Notes: a model not told the origin generated them from the letters alone. A stretch of 64,000 nucleotides of DNA from an uncultured Alphaproteobacteria bacterium (GCA_944393175.1 CALXZH010000035.1:52250-116249), one strand, 5' to 3'. Counted from the first letter of the stretch, positions 36,372 to 46,458 are shown. Numbers and translations are program-made.

Positions 36372-38462
36372 CTATTGATCAAGGAAAGAACGCAACTTTC
36401 TTGAACGAGACGGATGTTTCAACTTACGCAACGCCTTTGCCTCAATCTGACGAATACGTTCACGCGTAACGTTAAATTGTTGTCCGACTTCTTCCAAAGT
36501 ATGGTCTGTGTTCATACCAATACCGAAACGCATACGTAATACCCTCTCCTCTCTAGGTGTCAAGGAAGAAAGAATACGTGTGCAGGTTTCTTTCAAGTTA
36601 GAATGAATTGCGGAATCTAACGGCTGTAAAGCATTATCATCGGCAATAAAATCGCCCAAAGAGGAATCTTCTTCATCTCCGACCGGAGCTTCCAAAGAAA
36701 CCGGCTCTTTAGCTATTTTCATAACCTTACGTACTTTTTCCAAAGGCATGGAGAGGCGCGCAGCCAATTCTTCAGGCACGGGCTCACGTCCCATTTCCGA
36801 TAACATCTGACGAGAAGTTCTGACCAGTTTGTTGATTGTTTCAATCATATGTACCGGAATACGAATAGTGCGTGCTTGATCGGCAATCGAACGCGTAATG
36901 GCTTGACGTATCCACCAAGTTGCATAAGTCGAGAACTTATAACCGCGACGATATTCAAATTTATCAACTGCTTTCATCAAACCGATATTACCTTCTTGAA
37001 TCAAATCCAAGAATTGCAAACCGCGATTGGTATATTTTTTGGCAATTGAAATAACCAAACGCAAGTTAGCCTCAATCATTTCCTTTTTAGCTCTGTCAGC
37101 CTCACGCTCACCTTTTTTGATTGTATCGACCATACGGCGATATTCTGTAATCGGCAAGCCGCATTCTTGAGCCATTTTGGCAACGGAATCTCTGAGTTCA
37201 ACAATTTCGGCCCCATATTTTTCAACAAACATTTGCCAATGTTTATCTTTTTTATGAGAGATTTTTTCTAACCAATTCGGATCGAGCTCAGATTTTTGAT
37301 AAGCCTCTAAGAAATCTTCACGTTTAATTTTGCAAGACAATGCATAGCGCAACAACTTACCTTCCAAACCCATCAAACGTTTGTTCAAATCATTAAGTTG
37401 TTCAACCAATTGTTCCACACGGGTTGCATTTAAGTGGATTGAGCTCATCAACTCAACCAATTCCTTCTTAACTTGCAAATATTTTTTCTCTACCGACGGA
37501 GCAACTGATTTTCCGGCAATAATTGCGGCCACGCGTTGGTTTTGAATTTTCTTCAAATCATCATAGTAGCTTGAGATTTTCGTCAAAATATCCAAGACCG
37601 GTTGCAATAAAGCTTCTTCCATTGCGGCAACCGAAGCAGAAACTCTGCCGCCGACGCCGTCTTCATCATCGTCATCGCCCTCTGAGGCGGCATCATCGTC
37701 ACCGTCTTCAGATACGGAAGCATCTTCATCTTCGTCTTCAACATCATCTTCGACGGTATCTTCCAACTCAATATCATTGGCTAAATCATCATCAATATCG
37801 TCTAAATTATCTTTGGTTTCAATTTCTTCTGCAACTTTTTCCAAATCATCGACTGAGGTCTCATCTTCATCATAGACCATAGCTTCGGCATCATCGCCAT
37901 ACATCATTTCCAAATCGACAATATCTCTGAGTTGCATTTTGCCGTTAAGCAAATCATCGCGCCAATCTGCAATGGCTTTAATTGTCATTGGGCTTTCGCA
38001 CAAGCCGTCAATCATTACGGTTTTTCCGGCCTCAATACGTTTGGCAATTGCGATTTCGCCTTCACGAGACAACAGCTCAACGGTTCCCATCTCTTTCAAA
38101 TACATGCGAACCGGATCATCTGAGCGACCTAATTCACGCTCATCAAAATTTCCGCTTTCGTCATCATCATCATAATCTTCGTCATCGTCATTTTCTTGTT
38201 CAAAATTATCGACATCTGATTCAGAAATAATGCTGATTCCCATATCGGAAATTTCAGCCATAATATCTTCAATTTGTTCAGAGGATTCACGCTCGGACGG
38301 CAAAGCCTTATTCAGTTCTTCGACTGTAATATAGCCTCTTGCCTTACCTTTTTCAATCAGTCTTTTGACTGCACTTCCTAAAGAATCAATCAAAGGAGCG
38401 TCATTAGCGCTACCTTCGTAATAGTCTTGATTTTCATCGGTATCTGACATGTCAATTCCCAT
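36372..38462 (-). CDS. rpoD: RNA polymerase primary sigma factor RpoD
   Basis: A ~690-residue housekeeping sigma-70. In order: N-terminal region 1.1 ([15 protein letters not shown]), region 1.2 ([21 protein letters not shown]), a long acidic non-conserved region (about residues 185-280, mostly Asp/Glu), region 2 ([36 protein letters not shown]), region 3 and region 4 ([26 protein letters not shown]). The acidic stretch is unusually dense. The start may be ATG 38462 or 38450 (MSDTDE), the latter preceded by a GGGA. Last gene of yqeY-dnaG-rpoD. Confidence 0.97.
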   Translation of the reverse strand: MGIDMSDTDENQDYYEGSANDAPLIDSLGSAVKRLIEKGKARGYITVEELNKALPSERESSEQIEDIMAEISDMGISIISESDVDNFEQENDDDEDYDDDDESGNFDERELGRSDDPVRMYLKEMGTVELLSREGEIAIAKRIEAGKTVMIDGLCESPMTIKAIADWRDDLLNGKMQLRDIVDLEMMYGDDAEAMVYDEDETSVDDLEKVAEEIETKDNLDDIDDDLANDIELEDTVEDDVEDEDEDASVSEDGDDDAASEGDDDDEDGVGGRVSASVAAMEEALLQPVLDILTKISSYYDDLKKIQNQRVAAIIAGKSVAPSVEKKYLQVKKELVELMSSIHLNATRVEQLVEQLNDLNKRLMGLEGKLLRYALSCKIKREDFLEAYQKSELDPNWLEKISHKKDKHWQMFVEKYGAEIVELRDSVAKMAQECGLPITEYRRMVDTIKKGEREADRAKKEMIEANLRLVISIAKKYTNRGLQFLDLIQEGNIGLMKAVDKFEYRRGYKFSTYATWWIRQAITRSIADQARTIRIPVHMIETINKLVRTSRQMLSEMGREPVPEELAARLSMPLEKVRKVMKIAKEPVSLEAPVGDEEDSSLGDFIADDNALQPLDSAIHSNLKETCTRILSSLTPREERVLRMRFGIGMNTDHTLEEVGQQFNVTRERIRQIEAKALRKLKHPSRSRKLRSFLDQ

Positions 38463-38627
38463 TAAACCGGATTAAAATTTAAAAATTTGCGGATTCAATA
38501 AAGAATCCTAATACTGCAGCTAGCAAACTTTTAATAATTTATGTACGATTTGTCAACACCTGCATTTGACAAAACGAGCGGCGCAAACGTCCCTTTTCCC
38601 GCAAAACCTTGCCTGACGGGAGTTTTA

Positions 38628-40466
38628 TTAAATAACATTTTGTGTATTAAGTAGCGTTTCTTTTTCTTTTTTCAAGGATTCATATCGCAAATAAACATCT
38701 TCGGGGAGCGACTCGGAAACTTGCATAATTCTTAAACACTCTTTTATTTCGTTATCGAGCTGTTTAAGTTGTACTTCAATAATTTTTGTATCAATTTCTT
38801 CTCTAATTTTGTTAATATATGGATTTTGTTGGCGAAACATCTCCAACTCCCACAAAGCGGCCAACTCTTTTCCCAGCCCTTTTTCCTGCAGGGCTTTGCA
38901 CACATCCTCACTGCTCAGTTCTGCATCTTCCCCATCGTGAGAAATCTCGAGCAAGGTATCAAAAAATTTACGCAATTTTTCATCCGGAATATCAAACATT
39001 CCCATTTTTTCTTCATATTCTGCAATCAAAGAAGGATAATAAACCATTGCCGCCAACACAAACTTAACCACCAACTCATCCAAACTGACTTTTGGACGCT
39101 CCACCCGTGCAGATTGAGCGGGTTGCGGCTTGCGTTCATCTCCGCGAACATAATGATTTGTTTTTTTTGCATAATTCTGATTTTTCCAAAAGCCGCGTCC
39201 GAGTTCGTTATAAATGTAGTTTTGCATTTCTTGGCTATAGTAGCCGCGCACTTTTTCATCTTGAATTTTGGCCAATTCTTCCATAACGTTTTTTTCGATT
39301 AAGGCTTTTTGTTCCGGCGTATCAAAGACGCGTCCTTCAACATTTTTGCGCCACAAGAGCTTAACCAAAGGAGTCGTATTTTTCAAATATTCGGCAAATG
39401 CGTCATGTCCGTGAGCTTTTAAGAATTCATCAGGATCCATTTTATCGGGCAAAAAGACATATTTGAGCGAATATCCTGCTTTTAAGATCGGCAAGCCACG
39501 GTCAATCGAGCGGATTGCCGCTCTGATACCGGCACCATCCCCGTCAAAACAAAGCGTTGGCTCCGGACAAACTTTCCAAGCCTCACCGATTTGGTCTTCG
39601 GTCAGGGCCGTACCAAGCGGAGCCACCGCATAGCCAAAGCCGTATTTATCCAAAGCAATCACGTCCATATAGCCTTCGCAAATAATAATATTGCGAGCGG
39701 CAAAAGCGCGGTCACGGGCATTATTCAAATTATACAACACCCGTCTTTTATTAAACAAAGGCGTTTCCGGAGAGTTGAGGTATTTGGGCTGTCCGTCGCC
39801 CATAATTCTGCCGCCGAAGGCAATCACACGACCGGCCTTATCCATAATCGGAATCATAACTCGGTCCCGAAAGAAATCATGCGGGCGGCGACTTTTGTCT
39901 TCCGGAATGGCAATTAAACCAAGTTCAGCCATATCATGTTCGGAAATACCTTTTGAGGCAAGCAAGGCTTTCAATCCGTTATTGTTCGGCGCATAACCCA
40001 AACGAAATTTGGTAATAATATCTTCTTCAAACCCGCGATGATGAAAATAATCCATTGCTCTTTGCCCCTCCGGCAAATGCAAAGATTTTTCAAAAAAGCG
40101 ACAAGCCATTTCCATAATATCATAAAGAGAATTACGCTTAACGGCTTCTTCATGGCTTTCTTTAGAAATTTGCGGCACTTGCAAACCGGCCTTATCGGCT
40201 AATTTGCGAATAGCATCCATAAACGGAAGATTATTGGCTTCCATTTCAAATTTAATAATATCGCCATGTGCCCCGCAACCAAAGCAGTGATAAAACCCTT
40301 TGGCTTCGTTAACGGTAAAAGACGGTGTTTTTTCATTATGAAACGGACAACAGGCTTGATATTCGCGTCCTTTGCGAACCAATTTTACTTTTGATGAAAC
40401 GACGTCCACAATTGAGATTTTGGCTCTCAGTTCATCGCAAAATTTCTGTAAATCAATACCTGCCAT
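38628..40466 (-). CDS. dnaG: DNA primase DnaG
   Basis: A ~612-residue replication primase that lays RNA primers. The zinc-binding domain CPFHNEKTPSF..YHCFGCGAHGD (about 40-66) is followed by the TOPRIM catalytic core (IICEGYMDVIALDKYGF, CFDGDGAGIRAA) and a C-terminal DnaB-binding helical domain. The ATG at 40466 (MAGIDLQ) is more likely than GTG 40469. It lies between yqeY and rpoD, the classical macromolecular-synthesis cluster. Confidence 0.97.
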   Translation of the reverse strand: MAGIDLQKFCDELRAKISIVDVVSSKVKLVRKGREYQACCPFHNEKTPSFTVNEAKGFYHCFGCGAHGDIIKFEMEANNLPFMDAIRKLADKAGLQVPQISKESHEEAVKRNSLYDIMEMACRFFEKSLHLPEGQRAMDYFHHRGFEEDIITKFRLGYAPNNNGLKALLASKGISEHDMAELGLIAIPEDKSRRPHDFFRDRVMIPIMDKAGRVIAFGGRIMGDGQPKYLNSPETPLFNKRRVLYNLNNARDRAFAARNIIICEGYMDVIALDKYGFGYAVAPLGTALTEDQIGEAWKVCPEPTLCFDGDGAGIRAAIRSIDRGLPILKAGYSLKYVFLPDKMDPDEFLKAHGHDAFAEYLKNTTPLVKLLWRKNVEGRVFDTPEQKALIEKNVMEELAKIQDEKVRGYYSQEMQNYIYNELGRGFWKNQNYAKKTNHYVRGDERKPQPAQSARVERPKVSLDELVVKFVLAAMVYYPSLIAEYEEKMGMFDIPDEKLRKFFDTLLEISHDGEDAELSSEDVCKALQEKGLGKELAALWELEMFRQQNPYINKIREEIDTKIIEVQLKQLDNEIKECLRIMQVSESLPEDVYLRYESLKKEKETLLNTQNVI

Positions 40467-40551
40467 CACACACCGAAAATAAAAATATCATAACAAAAGT
40501 TCAAAAGTGCCTTTTGCCGAAGCCAGAGCACTTTTGAACTTTGCATCAAAA

Positions 40552-41004
40552 TTAGCCGAGCAAGGTTTTAATCATGGAAGAGGCTTTTGCCATATCCAAT
40601 TGACCGGCATATTTTGCTTTCAACTCGCCCATAACTTTGCCCATATCGCGCATAGAAGCGGCACCCGTAGCAGAAATAATTGATTTTAATACGGTTTCAA
40701 TTTCGGCATCACTCATTTGTTTGGGCAAAAACTTTTCAATGACTTTAATTTCACCCATTTCTTTATCAGCCAAATCCTGACGATGTCCTTCAACATACAT
40801 TTTAATAGAGTCATTGCGTTGTTTAATCATACCTTGCATCATTGAGAGCAATTCGGCATCACTGGCCTGAGCTTGGCCTTTACCTCTGGCCTCAACGTCT
40901 TTTTCTTTCATACCGGCAATAATCAAGCGAACGGCGCTAACGGTTGCCGTATCCTTATTGAGCATAGATTCTTTGAGAGTCTTTTGCAAATCTTCTCTTA
41001 ACAT
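40552..41004 (-). CDS. yqeY: GatB/YqeY domain protein
   Basis: A 150-residue helical protein of the YqeY family, related to the C-terminal tail of GatB that contacts tRNA. Typical parts: LREDLQKTLKESMLNKD, a central KRRDSIKMY-like QRNDSIKMYVEGHRQDLADKE, and the C-terminal MRDMGKVMGELKAKYAGQLDMAKAS. Its exact role is not settled. It heads the yqeY-dnaG-rpoD cluster with 85 bases before dnaG. Confidence 0.92.
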   Translation of the reverse strand: MLREDLQKTLKESMLNKDTATVSAVRLIIAGMKEKDVEARGKGQAQASDAELLSMMQGMIKQRNDSIKMYVEGHRQDLADKEMGEIKVIEKFLPKQMSDAEIETVLKSIISATGAASMRDMGKVMGELKAKYAGQLDMAKASSMIKTLLG

Positions 41005-41140
41005 TTTTTTCTCCTAACATGTTGCATTTGAGCCAAGGATAAACACATCGTCATAAAAATGCAAGTCCTTAAATCAAGCCCTCTTGTCATTTTTTATGAA
41101 ATATACTACATTTAAGTCGCACTCATAAAGGAGAAAAAAA

Positions 41141-41605
41141 ATGCCGCCGTTAATTCTAATATTACTAAGCCTCAGCCTTTTGACCACCCCGCTGCACGCC
41201 CAAGAAAAAGACGAGTCCCAAACAGATACGATTGCTTACAGCCAAGAGGAATATGAGCGCCAACGCCAAAAAGAGATTGAAGAAATGCAGCAAGCCTTAA
41301 CCGCCATGAGCAAATTTATGGTCCAAACCATGAACAATATGACTGCAGCCATAAATAAATCACTTCCCGAAATTGCTAAAAGTTCGCAAGACCTCATTAA
41401 ATCCATTCAACCGATTATCAAAGCCGCTGAAGAAAACGCCCTACAAGCTGAGCATTATAATTATCCCGAAATAAAGCCGCAAAATCCCTTTGCCGAAACT
41501 CAAGCTATCAAAGAACCAACTCAAGAAGAAACCGCACCAACCGCCACGACTTCCTCAAAGCCAAAAAAGATTCAGCTCTTTCCGGCACCTTCGCCTAATT
41601 ATTGA
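41141..41605 (+). CDS. Exported helical protein, function unknown
   Basis: A 154-residue protein with a signal peptide (cleavage probably after LHA, residue 20) and a charged, coiled-coil-like helix from about residue 30 to 110 (EEYERQRQKEIEEMQQ), then a Pro/Thr/Glu-rich tail. It probably resides in the periplasm. A GGAG site precedes the ATG. No family recognised. It converges on the Lnb-like gene with only three bases between the stops. Confidence 0.7.
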   Translation: MPPLILILLSLSLLTTPLHAQEKDESQTDTIAYSQEEYERQRQKEIEEMQQALTAMSKFMVQTMNNMTAAINKSLPEIAKSSQDLIKSIQPIIKAAEENALQAEHYNYPEIKPQNPFAETQAIKEPTQEETAPTATTSSKPKKIQLFPAPSPNY

Positions 41606-41608
41606 GCT

Positions 41609-43426
41609 CTAGAAGTGCCAGCGCCAAGAAAACATACTTTCATCCACATCATATCCGTGATTGTCTTCAAAAGTATAGTTGAGTGCCAAAGACGAGTTAA
41701 CCGTTACACTATAAGATAATTCAGCTTTATATTTGAGCTTGTCGCCAAATTGCGAAGTTGCCCAAATTTTTTCGGCATCGGCCAAAATCCGCCAATTACC
41801 GAAATCGCCATAGACACCGCCGTTGGCACCAATTCCTGCCCATTGGTTATGAGGCAAAAAGCCGCCATAAGATAAGTGATTATTCACAAATCCGAAAACC
41901 TTGATATTATCGGTCACGGCATAAGTCACGCCCCCGCCCACAACCAAATCGGCACTATAACCTTCTTCCTCAGTGTCAGGATTCATCACACGGTTAATTC
42001 CAAATTGAATATTATAAGAAAACGGAAAAAACATCACATCAACCGGAGCCAAAGAGCGAATACCGACAATATCAAAATTTTGCAAAACATATTTATCTTG
42101 GCTGTCATAATGCCTAAAACTAACGTTCAAAAAGTTAATTTCCGCCCCCGATAACAAACCAAAACTATTATCCGTCAGCGATGTATAAGCCGGACGATAA
42201 GCAATTTGCTGGAACCCCTCACCGTTTCTGACACCAATCCCTGTATCCAAACGCATGGAATCATGTGCCTCCAAAGGACTTTGTCCGGTTGTTAAGAGCT
42301 TAAACGTATCACGCACCTTATTACCGGCACGTTCTTTCAGAAGTTTAAAACTTTTTTTGCGATATTCTTTCAGTTCAATATCTTTGGCCACATATTGATA
42401 TTGCACATATTGATAAGCCGCCTCAAACACCCCGGCTTTATCTGTTTCCGATAAATCATTAAGTTCATAAACATCAGACGTAATAATTTTTTCAAAAGCC
42501 TCTTTCTGCACGTCTGACATTTGCGCATACATATATTTTATTTTGTTTTGGCGCGAAGGTCGATAATTAACTCCTTTGACCAAACCTTCTCTTGAATTAA
42601 CCGCCTTGAGCGTATCCAAAGGGATTGCCTGCACCGGAAAATCATCAGCCAATTTGAGTGACGGACGCACCGCATCTAAGAGTTCCATCAGCATATAAGA
42701 GCAGTTTTCGGTAAAAAAGAAATACTGGGTTTGGGTGTGCCCCAACTCCCAAGTATGTGCCATAAAAAATTGGAGCTCTTCTGGGGTCAAATCAAGATTA
42801 AGCTCCCAAATATCGCGGTTTTCAATATTATTATAGGTATTGATGATGTCATAATAAGGCTTAACCGTAAAACCACCAAAATACCCGCCCGTCAAACCAT
42901 ACACGGCAAACAACACCCCGTTTTCATCTCCCGTAAAGGCACCGTAATTCATACCATGAGCCAAGAGTTGTGTTCCCTTGCGTGAGGTATCGATTCGAAT
43001 TAAGGTATGCCCAAACAAAGATGACGGATTATTCATATAAGCATTGGTAAATAAAAGGGTCACCCCCGCCGGAGACACATCCTTATAAAATTGTTCATAT
43101 TCTTCACATTTCGGAAAGGGTTTATCAATCAAGCCCTGCTTTTTCAAAAACAGATAGCGAGCCGGAAACAAACATATTTTTTTCTTATCGGAATTTTGCT
43201 CAAACAAAGAGATAGTTGCGTTAAGTTCGGCCAAAGGATTAACTTTTCCCTTTTCGCTCAAAAAAAATTCAGGTGAATCAATTGTACTTTCCACACCTCC
43301 AAGAAGTTGCGGACGATAATGCATCAAGGCCTGCCATTGAGGCATACGAGACACCTCCTCTGCCGACATAGCCCAAACCTTAGGAGAAATCAGAACTGCA
43401 ATCAAAAAAGCCGCAAATATCTTCAT
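41609..43426 (-). CDS. DUF4105/Lnb-like outer-membrane protein
   Basis: A 605-residue exported protein (signal peptide ending near VWA, residue 19). The N-terminal half is the DUF4105 (Lnb periplasmic) domain with AYMNNPSSLFGHTLIRID, GGYFGGFTVKPYYD and FFFTENCSYMLMELLD, which hold the conserved His and Cys of this papain-like fold. The C-terminal ~200 residues are alternating beta strands ending in an aromatic residue (SMFSWRWHF), as in outer-membrane barrels. In Gram-positives Lnb remodels lipoprotein acyl chains; whether this Gram-negative form does so is unknown. Confidence 0.82.
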   Translation of the reverse strand: MKIFAAFLIAVLISPKVWAMSAEEVSRMPQWQALMHYRPQLLGGVESTIDSPEFFLSEKGKVNPLAELNATISLFEQNSDKKKICLFPARYLFLKKQGLIDKPFPKCEEYEQFYKDVSPAGVTLLFTNAYMNNPSSLFGHTLIRIDTSRKGTQLLAHGMNYGAFTGDENGVLFAVYGLTGGYFGGFTVKPYYDIINTYNNIENRDIWELNLDLTPEELQFFMAHTWELGHTQTQYFFFTENCSYMLMELLDAVRPSLKLADDFPVQAIPLDTLKAVNSREGLVKGVNYRPSRQNKIKYMYAQMSDVQKEAFEKIITSDVYELNDLSETDKAGVFEAAYQYVQYQYVAKDIELKEYRKKSFKLLKERAGNKVRDTFKLLTTGQSPLEAHDSMRLDTGIGVRNGEGFQQIAYRPAYTSLTDNSFGLLSGAEINFLNVSFRHYDSQDKYVLQNFDIVGIRSLAPVDVMFFPFSYNIQFGINRVMNPDTEEEGYSADLVVGGGVTYAVTDNIKVFGFVNNHLSYGGFLPHNQWAGIGANGGVYGDFGNWRILADAEKIWATSQFGDKLKYKAELSYSVTVNSSLALNYTFEDNHGYDVDESMFSWRWHF

Positions 43427-43490
43427 CTTTTAACCAGAAAAACAGTGCCGCTTGAAAATCTTTCAAACGGCACTGACAAATAAGTCACCC

Positions 43491-43952
43491 TTAAGCTTGT
43501 TGCTTAACGGCTTCAAACAAAGCCAAGGTCACATCAGCGGCTTCGGCATTTTCAGACGGGAAAATAGTAGCAAAATTTTGTTTTGAAATTTGGCCTAATT
43601 TTTCACTATCCATATTCATAATACCGGCCAAAGTCGTAATAGTTTCACCTTCGCCACGAGCAGCGTCCAAAGCATATTGCTCCATATTGTTTTCAATAAA
43701 GGCCAAAACCATTTTTTGGGTTCCGCCCGTAATACGACCGTTCGGGTCACATCCGGATGTACCGAAAGTAATACCGAAAGTTTGTGTACCAAAAGTTCCG
43801 TTAGTGGTAACGGCTAAGATTTGCGGAGCCATACCTTTTTGCCCGCGCCAAGCCATCGAGCCCAAACCGCAACCGGTAGAATCAATGGCATTTGCATTTC
43901 CGGCTAACATCATGGAACCTAAAACCAATGAAGCTAAATAAAGTTTTTTCAC
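43491..43952 (-). CDS. DUF3015 exported protein
   Basis: A 153-residue protein with a signal peptide (cleavage after ANA, residue 22) and the DUF3015 core: STGCGLGSMAWRGQKGMAPQILAVTTNGT, GTSGC and FIENNMEQYALDAARGEGE. The two conserved Cys likely form a disulfide. The family is periplasmic and uncharacterised. Monocistronic, 64 bases downstream of nothing related. Confidence 0.88.
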   Translation of the reverse strand: MKKLYLASLVLGSMMLAGNANAIDSTGCGLGSMAWRGQKGMAPQILAVTTNGTFGTQTFGITFGTSGCDPNGRITGGTQKMVLAFIENNMEQYALDAARGEGETITTLAGIMNMDSEKLGQISKQNFATIFPSENAEAADVTLALFEAVKQQA

Positions 43953-44194
43953 GTTTATTCTCCTCTATAGAAATTGAAGACTTAATTAAGCTAGCAAAAA
44001 AAAATATAAATGTATAGAACAATAAAAAATACATATCACTTAATCCCCAAGAAATACAAAAAAATAAAATCACTTGCAGTCTGCAAAAAATGTGCTATAT
44101 ATAAGCTATATGCAAACACGTTAAGGCTGTGAACGGAATTTTCCCTTCGCAGTCTCATTTTTCTAACTTAATCAAAATTTTTTGGAGGGTTAAA

Positions 44195-44668
44195 ATGGAT
44201 AAATTCCCATTAACCAAGAATGGTTACATTGCCTTGGAAGCAGAATTAAAGAACCTCAAAGGGGTTGAACGCCCGAACATTATTGCGGCCATTGCCGAAG
44301 CCCGTTCTCATGGCGACTTGTCTGAAAATGCCGAATATTCCGCCGCCAAAGAAAAACAAAGTTTTATTGAGGGGCGCATTCAAGAGTTGGAAGCGGTCAT
44401 CAGTCGTGCCCAAGTAATTGATCCGGCACAAACCAAAAGCGACGTGATTCGCTTTGGTGCCACGGTTATTGTAGTTGATGAAGACACCGATGAAGAAAAG
44501 CAATACCAAATTGTCGGTGATTATGAAGCAGACATTGAAAAGAACCGTATTTCTTTGTCTTCTCCTCTGGCAAAGGCCTTAATCGGTAAAGAAGCCGGCG
44601 ACACAGCCGAATTTGCCGCCCCCGGCGGACGCAAATCTTTTGAAATTGTTGATGTGATTTATCAATAA
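44195..44668 (+). CDS. greA: Transcription elongation factor GreA
   Basis: A 157-residue factor that rescues backtracked RNA polymerase by transcript cleavage. The N-terminal coiled coil has the acidic tip DLSENAEYSAAKE (D and E needed at the polymerase active site) and the C-terminal FKBP-like domain has LSSPLAKALIGKEAGDTAEF. The ATG at 44195 with TTGGAGGG upstream is preferred over 44129. Monocistronic, followed by a terminator. Confidence 0.96.
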   Translation: MDKFPLTKNGYIALEAELKNLKGVERPNIIAAIAEARSHGDLSENAEYSAAKEKQSFIEGRIQELEAVISRAQVIDPAQTKSDVIRFGATVIVVDEDTDEEKQYQIVGDYEADIEKNRISLSSPLAKALIGKEAGDTAEFAAPGGRKSFEIVDVIYQ

Positions 44669-44687
44669 TCCAACAATTCAAAACCCT

Positions 44688-44719
44688 CAAAGCCGACTTT
44701 TATTACAAGTCGGCTTTTG
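44688..44719 (+). terminator. greA terminator
   Basis: Stem AAAGCCGACTT/AAGTCGGCTTT with T run, about 20 bases after the greA stop. Confidence 0.85.
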
Positions 44720-44803
44720 TTTTGCAAAAACTTTACAACACCTCTTGCCAAAAGCGCTCATAAATCCTATTTTATGAGAAACATAACAAACTAGGATAAA
44801 AAC

Positions 44804-45745
44804 ATGTCAGACTACAAAACCAAAATGTTGATTATCGGCTCAGGTCCGGCAGGCTACACCGCAGGAATTTATGCCGTCCGTTCAGGCTTAGACCCGATAA
44901 TTATCTCCGGCTCACAACTTGGCGGACAATTAACCATCACCACCGAAATTGAAAATTTCCCCGGTTTTCCAAATCCCGTATCCGGTCCGCAATTAATGGA
45001 AGATATGCGTCAACAAGCCCTAAACTTAGGGGTTCAACTCATCGAAGACCAAATTACGGAAGTCAATTTTCAAACACGCCCGTTTGTTTGCAAATCTGAA
45101 AACGGCAATACTTTCACGGCTGATACCGTCATTATTGCCACGGGCGCATCGGCTCGCTGGTTAGGCCTTCCTTCAGAGGAAAAATTTAGAGGATTCGGCG
45201 TATCGGGTTGTGCCACTTGCGATGGCTTTTTCTATCGCAATCGCGATGTTGCCGTGGTCGGCGGCGGCAATACGGCCGTTGATGAAGCTATCTATCTGAC
45301 CAACTTTGCCAAAAGTGTCACGCTCATCCACCGTCGTGATGAATTACGTGCCGATAAAGTCTTGCAAGCAAGACTTTTCAAGAACCCCAAAATTAAAGTA
45401 GAGTGGAACAGCGTGGTAGAGGAAGTTCTGGGCCAAGATACACCTTTGGGCGTTACGGGTGTAAGGCTCAAGAACACGCAAACCGGCGCCACAAAAGATA
45501 TAGCGGTTGAAGGATTGTTCATTGCCATTGGTCACAAACCAAATACCGCAATTTTCAAAGATTCTCTAAAACTTGATGCCGAAGGCTATATCATCACCCA
45601 CCCAGATAGCTGTCAAACCGACATTGCCGGTGTTTTTGCTGCCGGAGACGTTCAATCCGGTCACTTCAGACAAGCCATCATGGCCGCCGGTGCCGGTTGC
45701 CAAGCCTGCCTTGAAGCCGAAAAATACCTTGCATCATTAGAGTAA
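44804..45745 (+). CDS. trxB: Thioredoxin reductase
   Basis: A 313-residue low-molecular-weight flavoenzyme that reduces thioredoxin with NADPH. FAD motif IIGSGPAGYTAGIYA (10-24), redox CATC at 136-139 in GCATCDGFFYR, NADPH motif VVGGGNTAVDEA, and C-terminal GVFAAGDVQ. Length normal. It is followed 15 bases later by a Cys-rich metallothionein-like gene, an interesting thiol-related pairing. Confidence 0.96.
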   Translation: MSDYKTKMLIIGSGPAGYTAGIYAVRSGLDPIIISGSQLGGQLTITTEIENFPGFPNPVSGPQLMEDMRQQALNLGVQLIEDQITEVNFQTRPFVCKSENGNTFTADTVIIATGASARWLGLPSEEKFRGFGVSGCATCDGFFYRNRDVAVVGGGNTAVDEAIYLTNFAKSVTLIHRRDELRADKVLQARLFKNPKIKVEWNSVVEEVLGQDTPLGVTGVRLKNTQTGATKDIAVEGLFIAIGHKPNTAIFKDSLKLDAEGYIITHPDSCQTDIAGVFAAGDVQSGHFRQAIMAAGAGCQACLEAEKYLASLE

Positions 45746-45760
45746 ATTAAGGAGAAGATT

Positions 45761-46036
45761 ATGTCAAAACACGAAAATTGTTGCTGTCACGAAGAAGAAC
45801 ACAACCACCACTGTCACTGTGATGAAACTTACGATTGCGGTTGCCAGGAAGGCAACCCCTGCCCTTGCGGTTGCGATTGTGATTGTGAGTGCGGCTGTGG
45901 CTGCCATTGCGGTAACTCCGATAAAGAAATTGCCTTTGAACTGTGCCGCACGATGATTGAAGGCCGCACCTACACCGCCGAAGGTGTTGCCGAAGCCTTC
46001 AAAAAAATCTACGAAGCCGTAAAAAGCTGCAAATAA
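45761..46036 (+). CDS. Cys/His-rich metallothionein-like protein
   Basis: A 91-residue protein. Residues 7-50 contain 16 cysteines, mostly as CxC repeats (PCPCGCDCDCECGC), with several His (HNHHCHC). The remaining ~40 residues are Cys-poor and form an apparent helix pair (EIAFELCRTMIEGRTY...VAEAFKKIYEAVKSCK); total 18 Cys. The composition suggests binding of soft metals (Cu, Zn, Cd), but it matches no metallothionein family I can name. It has a GGAGAAG site and is co-transcribed with trxB. Confidence 0.75.
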   Translation: MSKHENCCCHEEEHNHHCHCDETYDCGCQEGNPCPCGCDCDCECGCGCHCGNSDKEIAFELCRTMIEGRTYTAEGVAEAFKKIYEAVKSCK

Positions 46037-46053
46037 ACTCTAGCTTGTAAATC

Positions 46054-46088
46054 AAAAATCCCCTTTGAAAACTCAAAGGGGATTTTTT
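46054..46088 (+). terminator. Terminator after trxB and the Cys-rich gene
   Basis: Stem AATCCCCTTTGA/TCAAAGGGGATT with T run. Confidence 0.85.
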
Positions 46089-46187
46089 CGTTTACCAAAG
46101 AGCATTATAATTTGATGAAAATAAATTTTGATTTCAGGACACGAACATCCACATCATCAATTTGTGCGGTCAAGCGTGCTACGCTTG

Positions 46188-46206
46188 GCGATTAAACGCG
46201 CCGCGT
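46188..46206 (+). repeat. Short direct repeat, copy 1 (GC-rich)
   Basis: GCGATTAAACGCGCCGCGT, repeated at 46295-46313. Just before it is a perfect small hairpin CAAGCGT/ACGCTTG. This lies in a 400-base gene-free stretch. Confidence 0.7.
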
Positions 46207-46294
46207 CTATAAAAAAACTCAAGTCTCAATGATTGAGCAAAGAAAAAGGCAGCATCGCGGTGTCTAGGCACGGACAGCAAAACAGCTAAGTCAT

Positions 46295-46313
46295 GCGATT
46301 AAACGCGCCGCGT
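46295..46313 (+). repeat. Short direct repeat, copy 2
   Basis: Identical 19 bases to 46188-46206, immediately before the first copy of the 35-base terminator repeat. Confidence 0.7.
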
Positions 46314-46315
46314 TT

Positions 46316-46350
46316 ACCGCGCCATAAAAAAAGCCTCCGCTGATGGAGGC
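46316..46350 (+). repeat. Copy of the tRNA-Arg terminator without the tRNA
   Basis: These 35 bases are identical to 46451-46485: ACCGCGCCATAAAAAAAG plus the GCCTCC..GGAGGC hairpin. In the second copy the hairpin continues into a T run and tRNA-Arg; here it runs into unrelated sequence. Confidence 0.8.
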
Positions 46351-46395
46351 ATGGCGTGTCGCCGCATCGGTTACACCGATTTGCGCCAGTCGTTC

Positions 46396-46447
46396 GGTTG
46401 TTAACACGTGCTTGCACCGCTATCGCGGCTGAGCACGTTAACCAACC
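46396..46447 (+). repeat. Long imperfect inverted repeat
   Basis: GGTTGTTAACACGTGCT pairs with AGCACGTTAACCAACC almost perfectly around a GC-rich 18-base centre (itself GCACCGC/GCGGCTG-like). It could be an RNA hairpin or a palindromic intergenic repeat. Confidence 0.6.
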
Positions 46448-46458
46448 TTCACCGCGCC

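Noticed and set aside
37523..37882. Plus-strand 119-codon Arg/His-rich frame
   Set aside because: It is the antisense shadow of the Asp/Glu-rich region of rpoD.
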